From CAZWVR01 sp964637235 (GTDB taxonomy: Bacteria > Bacteroidota > Bacteroidia > Bacteroidales > S143-33), in NCBI GenBank assembly GCA_964637235.1, contig CAZWVR010000071.1, positions 1 through 13,464 of the forward strand: a DNA stretch of 13,464 bases. The letters are read 5' to 3'. The notes under the pieces are model-generated. The model saw nothing but the letters and a program-made list of their open reading frames with translations, did no database searches and was not told the DNA's origin. Below, in pieces: positions 1 to 7,580 of this stretch (position 1 is the stretch's first letter; each line of letters begins with the position of its first letter). The position numbers were made by a program, and so were the translations under genes.

Positions 1-583
1 CCGCGGCTATAACTATATTACCTGCTTCAACAAGTTGATTTACAACAAAATAGTTCATTACACTTTTTGGCATTGGGGAAGGAACGACTCTTCGCCATCC
101 ATTTTTAACTTTGGGGCTTGGTTTAAATATCCAGCCTTTTTCTTTGCTAAGTTTATCTGCTTCTTCTTTGCTATATATTTTGCCAACGCGTTTAGTTGGA
201 TTATTAAAGGCAGGATCATCTTTATCGACTTCTACCATTGTAATTAATGATACGATTTCTTTGTTTATACCTTTTTCGCGCAATACGTTTCTGAATACTC
301 TTTCTAACATATATCCTATACCTCCTTGTGAGTCAGCTACGCATATATCCAGAGGCATTGGTGCGATATTATATAGTTGTTCACCTGCATCATTGCGCAT
401 TAGAATATTGCCTACTTGAGGACCATTGCCGTGTGTTATTACTATTTCGTAGCCTTTTTCTAATAATCCGACAACATTTATAAGGGTATCGTAAGAATTT
501 TGTTCTTGTTCCTCTATTGTTCCGATTTGGTTTCCTCTAAGTAGTGCATTACCTCCTAATGCTACTATTGCTTTTTTCCCCAT
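1..583 (-). CDS. arcC: Carbamate kinase, N-terminal 194 residues (cut by window edge)
   Basis: Carbamate kinase moves phosphate between carbamoyl phosphate and ADP, making ATP at the end of arginine, citrulline or purine-derived carbamoyl breakdown; it is cytoplasmic. Reading the minus strand from the ATG at 583 gives an open frame to the edge. It begins MGKKAIVALGGNALL, the family's nucleotide-binding start, followed by THGNGPQVGN near residues 51-60, PLDICVADSQGGIGYM near 75-90, and VVPSPMP in the last third. All are amino acid kinase/ArcC hallmarks in the right order. The full family length is about 310 residues, so roughly the last third is missing, including most of the ATP-binding half. 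Upstream on the same strand are the LOG-like and VanZ-like genes, 60 bases away, but a good promoter in that gap suggests separate transcription. No arginine deiminase or carbamoyltransferase gene is visible, so the carbamoyl phosphate source is unknown. Confidence 0.93.
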   Translation of the reverse strand, partial: MGKKAIVALGGNALLRGNQIGTIEEQEQNSYDTLINVVGLLEKGYEIVITHGNGPQVGNILMRNDAGEQLYNIAPMPLDICVADSQGGIGYMLERVFRNVLREKGINKEIVSLITMVEVDKDDPAFNNPTKRVGKIYSKEEADKLSKEKGWIFKPSPKVKNGWRRVVPSPMPKSVMNYFVVNQLVEAGNIVIAA

Positions 584-606
584 AGTTGTTTATTTTAGAT
601 GGATAA

Positions 607-636
607 CAAAAGTAGTAATTTTTTCTATGAATGCAA
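607..636 (-). promoter_or_regulatory. Promoter of arcC
   Basis: On the minus strand, TTG (636-634) is followed after 19 bases by TACTTTTG (614-607). This fits the Bacteroidota primary sigma pattern of TTG/TTTG and TAnnTTTG. The arcC ATG is 23 bases past the -7 box. It lies in the 60-base gap after the LOG-like gene. Confidence 0.6.
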
Positions 637-643
637 GTATAGA

Positions 644-1162
644 TTATAGATTTAGGGCTTTCTTTTTTTCGACTTTCAAGTAATGCAATATTTCATCAAT
701 ATTAGCGACTTCTACTAATTGGCTATATTTGTTATTGTCAATTTTTTTACCTGCAAGAGATTTTGCCCATCCGTTGAATTTATTTACACATAATACAGTT
801 TTATTATATTGCCAAGCATAGGCAATTTCTGATAGTGTTCCAGCACCGCCGTCTATGGCAATTAGAACATCTGCACTTCTTATTATTAGTATATTGCGTC
901 CTATTCCGAAGCCTGAGGCTATTACATATTCGCAATATTTGTTGGCAGTTTTTTTGTCATCAGATGGTATTATACATAAATGTTTACCTTTTTTATTTTT
1001 TACGGAGCAAAAGCCTTTACCCGCAGCTTCCATTACGCCTCCCATTCCGCCAGTTAAAATAGAATACCCATTTTTAGCTAATGTCTCTCCTAAAAGATGG
1101 GTAAATTCGTAAATATCTTTGCTAATATTACTTCCGCCTATGATACCTACTATAAATTCCAT
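644..1162 (-). CDS. TIGR00725 / SLOG-LOG family Rossmann protein
   Basis: A 172-residue cytoplasmic protein of the LOG/SLOG superfamily, whose members bind nucleotide-like ligands; some are cytokinin-type nucleoside monophosphate phosphoribohydrolases. Visible signatures are a Rossmann start (FIVGIIGGS, 3-11), TGGMGGVMEAAGKG (37-50), GIGRN with the conserved Arg (86-90) and DGGAGTLSE (104-112). The last corresponds to PGGxGTxxE of classical LOG enzymes, with Asp in place of Pro. The length and the Asp form fit the TIGR00725 subgroup (once called molybdenum cofactor carrier- or lysine decarboxylase-like) rather than true LOG. Its ATG lies inside the 3' end of the VanZ-like gene, a 13-base overlap that implies co-transcription and coupled translation. 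The substrate is not known; enzyme activity is inferred only from retained Arg and Glu residues. Confidence 0.85.
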   Translation of the reverse strand: MEFIVGIIGGSNISKDIYEFTHLLGETLAKNGYSILTGGMGGVMEAAGKGFCSVKNKKGKHLCIIPSDDKKTANKYCEYVIASGFGIGRNILIIRSADVLIAIDGGAGTLSEIAYAWQYNKTVLCVNKFNGWAKSLAGKKIDNNKYSQLVEVANIDEILHYLKVEKKKALNL

Positions 1163-1497
1163 TTTTTATTTATTTTTGATATTGCCCATACAGAGATAAT
1201 GCCGAGAATGTCTGCAAGCCAGTCTTTGAGTTCTGCACTTCTATATGGTATGAAATATTGAATAATTTCTATTATTAGTCCAAAAATAGAAAAAATAATT
1301 GCAGCATATATAAATTTTTCGTTTTGTTTTCTTTCTGTCAGATATATAATTGTCAGAATAAGATACAGAAAAAGATGGACGAGTTTATCAGCTTGTGGGA
1401 TATTTGTTGCACTTTTGTTTTCAGGTATAGGTATTATGCATAAAATCAGTATAATAAATGCCCAAATAAGTGTTTTTTTATAGCGAAAATATTTCAT
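1150..1497 (-). CDS. VanZ-like family membrane protein
   Basis: A 115-residue integral membrane protein with four predicted helices at about 8-24, 39-54, 62-80 and 93-108. The VanZ-like pattern is clear: DKLVH (37-41) at the start of helix 2, EIIQ (77-80) at the end of helix 3, Arg86 in the following loop, and DWLADILG (92-99) leading into helix 4. VanZ itself gives low-level teicoplanin resistance, but most small homologues, including this type in Bacteroidota, have no proven function, so no resistance role should be assumed. The ATG at 1497 is the first in frame and lies 16 bases past a -7 box. It is the first gene of a two-gene overlapping unit with the LOG-like gene and diverges from the RemB-like gene. 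Confidence 0.87.
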   Translation of the reverse strand: MKYFRYKKTLIWAFIILILCIIPIPENKSATNIPQADKLVHLFLYLILTIIYLTERKQNEKFIYAAIIFSIFGLIIEIIQYFIPYRSAELKDWLADILGIISVWAISKINKKWNL

Positions 1498-1502
1498 TTT
1501 TA

Positions 1503-1510
1503 TATTTTTG
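1503..1510 (+). promoter_or_regulatory. -7 promoter box of the RemB-like gene
   Basis: TATTTTTG matches TAnnTTTG and ends 15 bases before the ATG at 1526. The -33 region is only T-rich (around 1476-1480), with no clean TTG. It faces the -7 box of the divergent VanZ-like gene, three bases away. Confidence 0.5.
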
Positions 1511-1513
1511 CTA

Positions 1514-1521
1514 CAAAGTTA
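1514..1521 (-). promoter_or_regulatory. -7 promoter box of the VanZ-like/LOG unit
   Basis: On the minus strand 1521-1514 reads TAACTTTG, an exact TAnnTTTG match, with 16 bases to the VanZ-like ATG. No clear -33 TTG is seen at the expected distance. Transcription would run through the opposing box at 1503-1510. Confidence 0.5.
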
Positions 1522-1525
1522 AGTT

Positions 1526-2983
1526 ATGAGAATAAAAATAAGCTTGTTTATTTTTTTGTCTGTGTTTAATATAGTCAGAGCGCAGGAGTTTATAAATTCA
1601 CCTTTTTTATATGAGCAAGATAAGTATATAAATGAGGCATTGTTATTTACAGTTATTAAACCAGTTGATTATGATACCTTAGGTGCGCAAGATGATAGTG
1701 CTAAATATTTTGGTTTTAATCCTGCCATTTATTTATCTAATGCTTATGATGTGCAAAATAGGCAATTTATAACAAATTCTAAAATTGGGGTTAATTTAAA
1801 ATTTAAGTATAAAGCTTTAAAAGTTGTTTTTTATCCTTTTTATGGTATTTATAGGAATAACATTTTTGCGGAGGCAATTGATACAACTGGGCATTTACCG
1901 CATTTAGCACCAGTATTAAGTAAATTGCCCTCAGGTTTTTATTCTTATTTAAATTTTCAAGGTTTTGTTCGTTATAGGGCGGCTGATTTTATAAATTTTG
2001 AGATAGGTCGTGGTAGGACATTTTTAGGGGATGGATATAGGTCTCTTTGGCTTTCAGATTTTTCTGAGCCTTATACTTATTTTCGGAGTATAGCTCAGAT
2101 TTGGAGGATAAAATATTTGTATCAAATATCTTTTTTGGCAGACAGAAATCCTCAGTTAGGGTCTGGTTTTTTTCGAAAATATAATTTTACACATTTATTA
2201 AGTTTAAATTTTTTTAAGCGCTTGAATATTAATATGTTTGAAACTGTAATGAGTGCAGCATACGATGATAAAGGTTTACATCGAGGGATAGAACTTTCAT
2301 ATCTGAATCCTGTTATTTTTTTTCGGTCTGTGGATTTGATTTTAGGTTCTCCTGACAATGTAATTATGGGGCTTGGAGGTAGTTTGCGCATTTTTAAAAA
2401 TACACGTATTTATGGTCAGAGTTTCATAGATGAGTTTCTTATTGCTCATTATCTTGCGCGTAAAGGTTATTGGGATACTAAGTATGGTTTGCAGGCAGGT
2501 ATAAAAGTTTATGATCTTTTTAATATTCGTGGTTTATATTTTCAGACAGAGGCTAATGCAGTTCGTCCCTATACATACTCACATAATACGATGTATTTGG
2601 CGTATGGTAATTATTATCAGCCATTAGCACATCCTACTGGGGCAAATTTTTATGAGGGCTTGTCTATTATATCATATCATCGTAAAAATTGGTTTTTACA
2701 GTTTAAATTCATTAAGCAAGTAGCCGGAGTTGATGATAGCTTGAATAATGGTAAAAATATATATCTTTCTTATCTTTCGCATTATAAAGAGACTGGTAAT
2801 TATATAACGCAAGGTATCCGAACAGAGCTCAATTATGCAGAGATATCTTTTGGGTATAGATATGCAGATTTTTTTACGCAGATTTTTGCTACTTATCGTG
2901 CTGTTGGTGTTAGCCGTAATTTAATTATTGGTATGTCTGTAAGTTTTAATGCTTGGGATAAACGTTATTGGGATTGGTTTTAA
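1526..2983 (+). CDS. RemB / Wzi-like outer-membrane beta-barrel protein
   Basis: A 485-residue protein with a signal peptide (MRIKISLFIF start, cleavage likely after RAQ at 18-20). The rest is rich in alternating aromatic/polar strands and ends in YWDWF, as expected for an outer-membrane barrel. Segments I recognise from the RemB family, which is related to Wzi-type capsule assembly barrels, are GRGRTFLGDGYRSLWLSDFSEPYTYFR in the first half (about 161-187), GIELSYLNPVIFFR in the middle, then GSPDN, YGQSFIDEF, RPYTYSHN and QPLAHPTGANFYE. RemB was found through gliding-motility genetics in Flavobacterium; its exact job is unclear, and homologues occur in species not known to glide. The gene is alone on the plus strand: it diverges from the VanZ-like gene and converges with the small barrel gene at 3044. 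The 60 bases between the convergent ends hold no strong terminator. The family call rests on remembered motifs, so I leave the symbol blank. Confidence 0.75.
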   Translation: MRIKISLFIFLSVFNIVRAQEFINSPFLYEQDKYINEALLFTVIKPVDYDTLGAQDDSAKYFGFNPAIYLSNAYDVQNRQFITNSKIGVNLKFKYKALKVVFYPFYGIYRNNIFAEAIDTTGHLPHLAPVLSKLPSGFYSYLNFQGFVRYRAADFINFEIGRGRTFLGDGYRSLWLSDFSEPYTYFRSIAQIWRIKYLYQISFLADRNPQLGSGFFRKYNFTHLLSLNFFKRLNINMFETVMSAAYDDKGLHRGIELSYLNPVIFFRSVDLILGSPDNVIMGLGGSLRIFKNTRIYGQSFIDEFLIAHYLARKGYWDTKYGLQAGIKVYDLFNIRGLYFQTEANAVRPYTYSHNTMYLAYGNYYQPLAHPTGANFYEGLSIISYHRKNWFLQFKFIKQVAGVDDSLNNGKNIYLSYLSHYKETGNYITQGIRTELNYAEISFGYRYADFFTQIFATYRAVGVSRNLIIGMSVSFNAWDKRYWDWF

Positions 2984-3043
2984 GCGGATTAAGCCAATTT
3001 TTCATAATTTTTTATTGCAATTTTTATTTTCGTATTGAATATT

Positions 3044-3826
3044 TTACTTAAATATCCTAAATAAGCGATTAAAGAAATAGCTTTTAGTTGTTATCCATGG
3101 AGAAAGTGGTATTGTAATATTCGTATGTAAAAAGAATAATTTTTGTGGTTGACCTTTGTAAGGGAATACAATGAATTTGTCTTTTTGAGTTCCTACATTA
3201 ACTGAATAAGCCGGATTTAGGAAGTTTTTTGGCATAAAGTCAAGTTCTATATTGAAAATCATGTAATTAAAGCCTAAGAATAGTAGAATATTATTGTTTG
3301 TAAACATATTTTTATCAGCCCATGTACATGCAGGTTTATCAAGCCAATTGACATTTTCGCAAGTTTGCATAGCGAAGTTCATATTATATTTTAATCCAGC
3401 GGTAAAATATCGTTGTTGATCAAATATTTCTTTTCCGAATTTTACATAAAGAGGGAAACTTACTGAATGTATTCTGTGTTTTCGGATTAAATAATAGTTA
3501 TGGTCGATTGTTGTATATTTTTCGGATATTCCGTAAGTGTTATAATGAGCGCCGATAATTATTCCTCCCATATCATTAGTAAAGTCAAAGTGGAAGTCGA
3601 AGCCGATGTTGAATCCGGGCATATAATCAGGAAAAAATATGCTATCGGGATATAGTTTCATTTCACCGTTGAAAGTTTTCAGGAATAGGTAATTATCTGT
3701 ATCGGGTTGGGGGCTAAATGCATGATGGTTCATTCCTAATTTTATTACAAAGTATTGGAATTCCCATTGAGGATAAACGTTTGTAAATGAGAAGATTATT
3801 ATTATAATGTATAGGATTTTTTTCAT
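3044..3826 (-). CDS. Outer-membrane beta-barrel protein, PorT-like fold, function unknown
   Basis: A 260-residue protein with a clear signal peptide (MKK, then an Ile-rich core to about residue 16, cleavage probably after YPQ at 18-20). The mature part is strongly aromatic and made of short amphipathic strands. The passage SFPLYVKFG...RYFTAGLKYNMNF (123-151) follows the layout common in Bacteroidota PorT-like barrels (an IPLLLKY-type strand followed by a GAGxYxxY-type strand). Two cysteines, Cys156 and Cys167, sit in one putative loop and could form a disulfide. The ATG at 3826 lies 18 bases behind the stop of the Kelch lipoprotein and no promoter box intervenes, so the two are almost certainly one transcript and may act together. 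Molecular role is unknown. I do not call it PorT itself, because the sequence similarity is only in general layout. Confidence 0.72.
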   Translation of the reverse strand: MKKILYIIIIIFSFTNVYPQWEFQYFVIKLGMNHHAFSPQPDTDNYLFLKTFNGEMKLYPDSIFFPDYMPGFNIGFDFHFDFTNDMGGIIIGAHYNTYGISEKYTTIDHNYYLIRKHRIHSVSFPLYVKFGKEIFDQQRYFTAGLKYNMNFAMQTCENVNWLDKPACTWADKNMFTNNNILLFLGFNYMIFNIELDFMPKNFLNPAYSVNVGTQKDKFIVFPYKGQPQKLFFLHTNITIPLSPWITTKSYFFNRLFRIFK

Positions 3827-3844
3827 GATTTAATTTTTTAATAT

Positions 3845-5320
3845 TTACCAAGGTCTATAAATCCAGAATTCTTTGGAATAAACGATTGCAGATGTATCAC
3901 CTTGATATCCAGTACCTACGTATCCTTTATTTTCAATACCAAATCCGACGGCGTCTTTTATTCTTTGAATTTGACCGGTATATTGTGGACCTATTTTATA
4001 GTCTGCAATTGGATACCATTTGTCGGTATAAGGGTCGTATCTGTAAAGGTCTTTTAATAAGTTTTGTCCGTCGTATCCGAGTCCGACATAACCTTGATCT
4101 TCAATGTTAAATCCTACTGCTCCGGTTCTTGGGTTTCCGGGCATATTTTGTCGTTTTATCCATAGTGCTTGCGAATTTTTTTCCGGTGGTATAAATAGCC
4201 AAAGGTCGTTGTAGTATGTTGTTTGACCATTTACATTTTTTTCTCCTGTTCCGACGAAAGCAGTATTGTTGATAACGAAAGCTACGGCATTATGGCGTCT
4301 GTATTTTTCGCCATCGCCGCCTATTTCTGTCACGGATTTCCAGACGATAGCACCTGAACTGTCTAATAATTCAGGGTGGAATTCAAAGAAGTATCCTACG
4401 TCAGTTCCATTTTGATTTTGACCTGTACCTACGAAAGCCCTGTTATTTATAACAAAAGCGACGGCACCTGCTACTGCGCTTGGGAATGGAGTTATAGCGT
4501 GCCATTGTCCATCTATGAATGAATATTTATAAAAGTTATTGTATTTTACAGTTCCGTCGAGATTTTCACCTGTACCTGCATATATTTCATAGTGCAGTCT
4601 TCCGTTGTTATCTCGTCGTGTGATACCGAAAGCTACATGATTTTTTAGATGTAGGGGGAGCTCTCCTGGTTGCTGTGTCCAAGTTTGGGTTTTCGGGTCA
4701 TATTCCCACATATCGCCGAAATTGCCTGTATTATCTCTACCTCCTACTACAAAGCCGCATTTATATCCTTTTGAAGGGTCTATAAATGTAAAAGCTGCTG
4801 CTTCGGCACGTCCTAAAAGTCCTAAGTCATTTGTTATAAACCATTCATTTATTGGGGGGATGGTCGTATCTGTATATGAAACTGGTAGATATCCTGTATC
4901 TCCGCGAGATGTTATTACATAGGCTCTTACCCAGAAAGGAGTTTCTGGCATTAGGGATATTCGGGAGGTGAATATTCCTATGCTATCAAAAGGCCAGTTA
5001 TAGTATCTACTGTATAAAGTGGTATCGTCGCCTATTATTGGAAGTGGATTTGTAGTAGACCATACATGTCCGTATTGAACTATGGTGTCTTGTACGTGTA
5101 GAAATTCACCTTTTATTATAGCGGAGTATGCGGTAATGGCGGGTTTGCCATTTTTTATTAAGATGGTATCTTTTTTAGCTGCTATTCTTAGTTCTACGTC
5201 ATTACGGGTGTAAAAGGCATTTGGGAAATGAGGGCGCCATACGGAATATAGTGTATCATTATGACATGAATAGAGCAATATGAAAGTAAGTATGAAAAAA
5301 ATAGCTTTTTTCTCAGACAT
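3845..5320 (-). CDS. Kelch-repeat lipoprotein with N-terminal Fn3-like domain
   Basis: A 491-residue predicted lipoprotein. The signal peptide MSEKKAIFFILTFILLYS ends in the lipobox LYSC with Cys19 as the lipidated residue. An Ig/fibronectin-like domain follows (roughly 55-155), with the Bacteroidota signature GHVWSTT-NPLP and TPFWVRAYVITSRGDTGYL. The remainder holds six Kelch-type repeats, each with an AVAF or AVGF strand, then GYVGTG/AFVGTG, then a YDPxTxxW-like turn; the last ends at the C-terminus (FWIYRPW). Six blades predict a closed beta-propeller for protein or glycan binding at the surface or periplasmic face; ligand unknown. Start choice: an in-frame TTG at 5341 lies inside the -7 promoter box, so it cannot be the start. 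ATGs at 5329 and 5320 remain; 5320 gives a normal leader and a compact signal peptide. Co-transcribed with the small barrel gene, 18 bases downstream. Confidence 0.85.
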   Translation of the reverse strand: MSEKKAIFFILTFILLYSCHNDTLYSVWRPHFPNAFYTRNDVELRIAAKKDTILIKNGKPAITAYSAIIKGEFLHVQDTIVQYGHVWSTTNPLPIIGDDTTLYSRYYNWPFDSIGIFTSRISLMPETPFWVRAYVITSRGDTGYLPVSYTDTTIPPINEWFITNDLGLLGRAEAAAFTFIDPSKGYKCGFVVGGRDNTGNFGDMWEYDPKTQTWTQQPGELPLHLKNHVAFGITRRDNNGRLHYEIYAGTGENLDGTVKYNNFYKYSFIDGQWHAITPFPSAVAGAVAFVINNRAFVGTGQNQNGTDVGYFFEFHPELLDSSGAIVWKSVTEIGGDGEKYRRHNAVAFVINNTAFVGTGEKNVNGQTTYYNDLWLFIPPEKNSQALWIKRQNMPGNPRTGAVGFNIEDQGYVGLGYDGQNLLKDLYRYDPYTDKWYPIADYKIGPQYTGQIQRIKDAVGFGIENKGYVGTGYQGDTSAIVYSKEFWIYRPW

Positions 5321-5338
5321 TTTTAGCATTTTGATTTT

Positions 5339-5346
5339 CAAAGATA
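5339..5346 (-). promoter_or_regulatory. -7 promoter box of the Kelch lipoprotein operon
   Basis: On the minus strand 5346-5339 reads TATCTTTG (TAnnTTTG). A T-run (TTTT at 5369-5366) sits 19 bases upstream in place of TTTG. The box overlaps the TTG that would otherwise extend the lipoprotein frame. It lies in the 98-base gap after the HhH-barrel gene and argues for separate transcription from it. Confidence 0.5.
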
Positions 5347-5418
5347 CTATTTTTAAATGTTAAAAAAAATTTTTTATTTAGATTAACTTTTTTATAAAAA
5401 TAGACTGATTATTAGGCA

Positions 5419-7491
5419 CTAAAATTTATATCTTAATTGTAGTTTGATTTCAGATTTAGTATTTCCGTCTATTTCGTTAAGAGAGCCTTTGCTTATGATA
5501 TCTCTATCTGTGTATGTTGTTTGTGCATATCTTGCCCATAATGTTAACCTACGAGTAATGTCGTATTTTAGCATTAGATATGTTCTATAACCTTGATAGA
5601 AGTATCCTGGTACGGAGAATGCATATAGCACGTCGTTTTCATAGGCATAGATACGGGCATCGTATGGAGCATCAAAAACTGCGTATCGGAAATATAGAGT
5701 AATAGGTATAAATGAAGGTTTATATCTGATGTCTTGGTATGCCATAAATCCGTATTCGTTTTTTTCGTGTTCTTTGTAGTAATGAGTTAGTTCTATGCGA
5801 TTTTTTAGGATTATTCCGTTGTCCAAGTTCCAAGTTATATGATAGCGCAGTTGCCATTTTTCAGTATTCAAAGGATATTTTACGAAAGCTTCTGTTGCAA
5901 TATTTTGTTCTTTTATTTCTTTTTTGAAGCGTAGATACATTGATATATATCGGGTAGGGGTGTAGTCTAATTGAAGTAAATAGTCTGTACCGTATGTTTC
6001 TGGGGCATTTACTCTGAAGCGTAGCCAAGGGAATTTGTAAAAATCAAAGTATGATGAGAGTTTAAACCGTTGATAGGGGAGTATTTCCATTCCCCAATAT
6101 ACTCCTTGTTCGTTTTGAGTACGAGTACCTTCTGCAAATGCATTTGAAAAATATGCTTGATAATCTTGTGAATAATTTCGGTATAATATTACTGAGGAGA
6201 CGCGAGGTGCTAATGGTGCTATTATTCCGCTTATTATTGCTTTACCGAAGTTTTTACTTATTGCTGCTTCGCCAAATAGTATTAGTTTTTTTATGTAAAA
6301 AGTGTAGTTGATGCCTGCATTGAAATTTTTTCTTCCTTGGAATTGATATATTTGATAGGGTTTAGGTATTCGTATTAAATCAGCATTTATGTTATAGCTT
6401 ACAGCAGTAAGACCAAGTTTATAGAAAGAGCCGCGATAAGTAATATTTCCGCCCCATAGAGTTTGTGAAACAGAGTGTTTATCAGCTATTTCTGAGGGGG
6501 TTCTATGGTAGCCTGTTATTTGTAGCGAGGTAATTTGAAGCACATTATTTTCCCCTTCGGCAGTATCAATCAATGAAATATTTCCATCTACTTTATGATG
6601 GGAAAAGAAAGAGGAGACTTCTAAGTTGTGGTATTTTATTGTGAAGCCAGCTCCTCGCATAAATCTATTTTCGTCTGTGGAGGAATATTTTCGTATTCCT
6701 TGGGGCTTTTTCTTTACATTTAGTACCAGTGCAGATTTACCGAAGCTTATTCCTGTCCATAGTACTAAGCCTTCCCCGAACTGTAATTGATAATCACCAA
6801 TTACGATACGTTTAAATTTCCAGATGTTATTGAGCTGAATATGAGCTGAATAAAAATCAAAGCCATATTTTTGAGCACCGCGAAAAAATTGCTCACCAGC
6901 ATCTTTTTCTGCTGTAATTCCTGCCTGTATCCTATCACGATATTGAAATTTATAACGAGTGTATAGTTTATATGGACTGCCTAAATAATGGGCTTTATTA
7001 GGGTTCTCATCCAGTACGCTGTCTGGGATGTTATATCCTTTTTGTGGTTGAAGTATAAATTTGGTACGTAAAAATAATTGTTGTCTTCCGTATTCAATGG
7101 CGTGTTTAAGCAGTAGTGTGTCAGATTTTTGAGCTTTGCCGACATATACAAATGGTAAAAGATGCCTGATGTCCTCATCTGTAAAATTTGGAAGTAATTG
7201 TAGTTCGTAAATGGTTTCAAAATCTCCATATTTTTTTCTGTAATTTAAGATATCGTCAATTTGCAGGTCATTGAGGAAATGTAAACGGCGCAGTTGCCCG
7301 CGAGTTGCGGTATTTAGATTAAGAGGATTTTCGAGGTAATAGTTCAGGTCATCATAAATTGTTGAAAAATCTACTTCTTGTTCGCTATTTGCTGCGATAT
7401 CTTCAATAAGATCCTCTATAATTCTGTCGTTTTGAGCATATAAAGCAAATTGGCTGATAATTAGGATTATAAATAGGAAAATTCTTCTCAT
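5419..7491 (-). CDS. Helix-hairpin-helix (ComEA-like) domain fused to large outer-membrane beta-barrel
   Basis: A 690-residue protein. The signal peptide (MRRIFLFIIL start) is probably cleaved after YAQ (18-20). An acidic helical segment follows (DRIIEDLIEDIAANSEQEVDF, about 22-42). Then come ENPLNLNTATRGQLRRLHFL and the rest of a ComEA/HhH-type domain to about residue 115, with YGDFETIYELQLL matching the second hairpin. From about 120 to the end the protein is strand-rich and aromatic and ends in QLRYKF, with terminal Phe typical of outer-membrane barrels. The N-terminal domain resembles DNA-binding ComEA, but in this Bacteroidota family its ligand is unproven. DNA binding or uptake is only a possibility; a structural role in the periplasm is just as likely. 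Start: an upstream in-frame TTG at 7536 would put a promoter box inside the gene and spoil the signal peptide, so I use the ATG at 7491. Upstream lies the GC-rich block, downstream the Kelch operon on the same strand. Confidence 0.8.
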   Translation of the reverse strand: MRRIFLFIILIISQFALYAQNDRIIEDLIEDIAANSEQEVDFSTIYDDLNYYLENPLNLNTATRGQLRRLHFLNDLQIDDILNYRKKYGDFETIYELQLLPNFTDEDIRHLLPFVYVGKAQKSDTLLLKHAIEYGRQQLFLRTKFILQPQKGYNIPDSVLDENPNKAHYLGSPYKLYTRYKFQYRDRIQAGITAEKDAGEQFFRGAQKYGFDFYSAHIQLNNIWKFKRIVIGDYQLQFGEGLVLWTGISFGKSALVLNVKKKPQGIRKYSSTDENRFMRGAGFTIKYHNLEVSSFFSHHKVDGNISLIDTAEGENNVLQITSLQITGYHRTPSEIADKHSVSQTLWGGNITYRGSFYKLGLTAVSYNINADLIRIPKPYQIYQFQGRKNFNAGINYTFYIKKLILFGEAAISKNFGKAIISGIIAPLAPRVSSVILYRNYSQDYQAYFSNAFAEGTRTQNEQGVYWGMEILPYQRFKLSSYFDFYKFPWLRFRVNAPETYGTDYLLQLDYTPTRYISMYLRFKKEIKEQNIATEAFVKYPLNTEKWQLRYHITWNLDNGIILKNRIELTHYYKEHEKNEYGFMAYQDIRYKPSFIPITLYFRYAVFDAPYDARIYAYENDVLYAFSVPGYFYQGYRTYLMLKYDITRRLTLWARYAQTTYTDRDIISKGSLNEIDGNTKSEIKLQLRYKF

Positions 7492-7517
7492 TGCAGAGAT
7501 ATTATTGATTATCCAAA

Positions 7518-7525
7518 CAAAAATA
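7518..7525 (-). promoter_or_regulatory. -7 promoter box of the HhH-barrel gene
   Basis: On the minus strand 7525-7518 reads TATTTTTG, an exact TAnnTTTG match, 26 bases before the ATG at 7491. A T-run at 7548-7544 lies 19 bases upstream, where TTTG would be expected. It sits between the GC-rich block and the gene. Confidence 0.45.
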
Positions 7526-7580
7526 ATAAAAATCAAAGTGTTTAAAAATTTTGTTTAAATTCTTTTTTATTGATTAAGTT

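Noticed and set aside
111..419. 102-codon plus-strand frame at the left edge
   Set aside because: It is the shadow of carbamate kinase, which is open on the opposite strand with all family motifs.
2984..3043. Terminator between the convergent RemB-like and small barrel genes
   Set aside because: T-runs are present but the only stems are two to six AT pairs, too weak to call.
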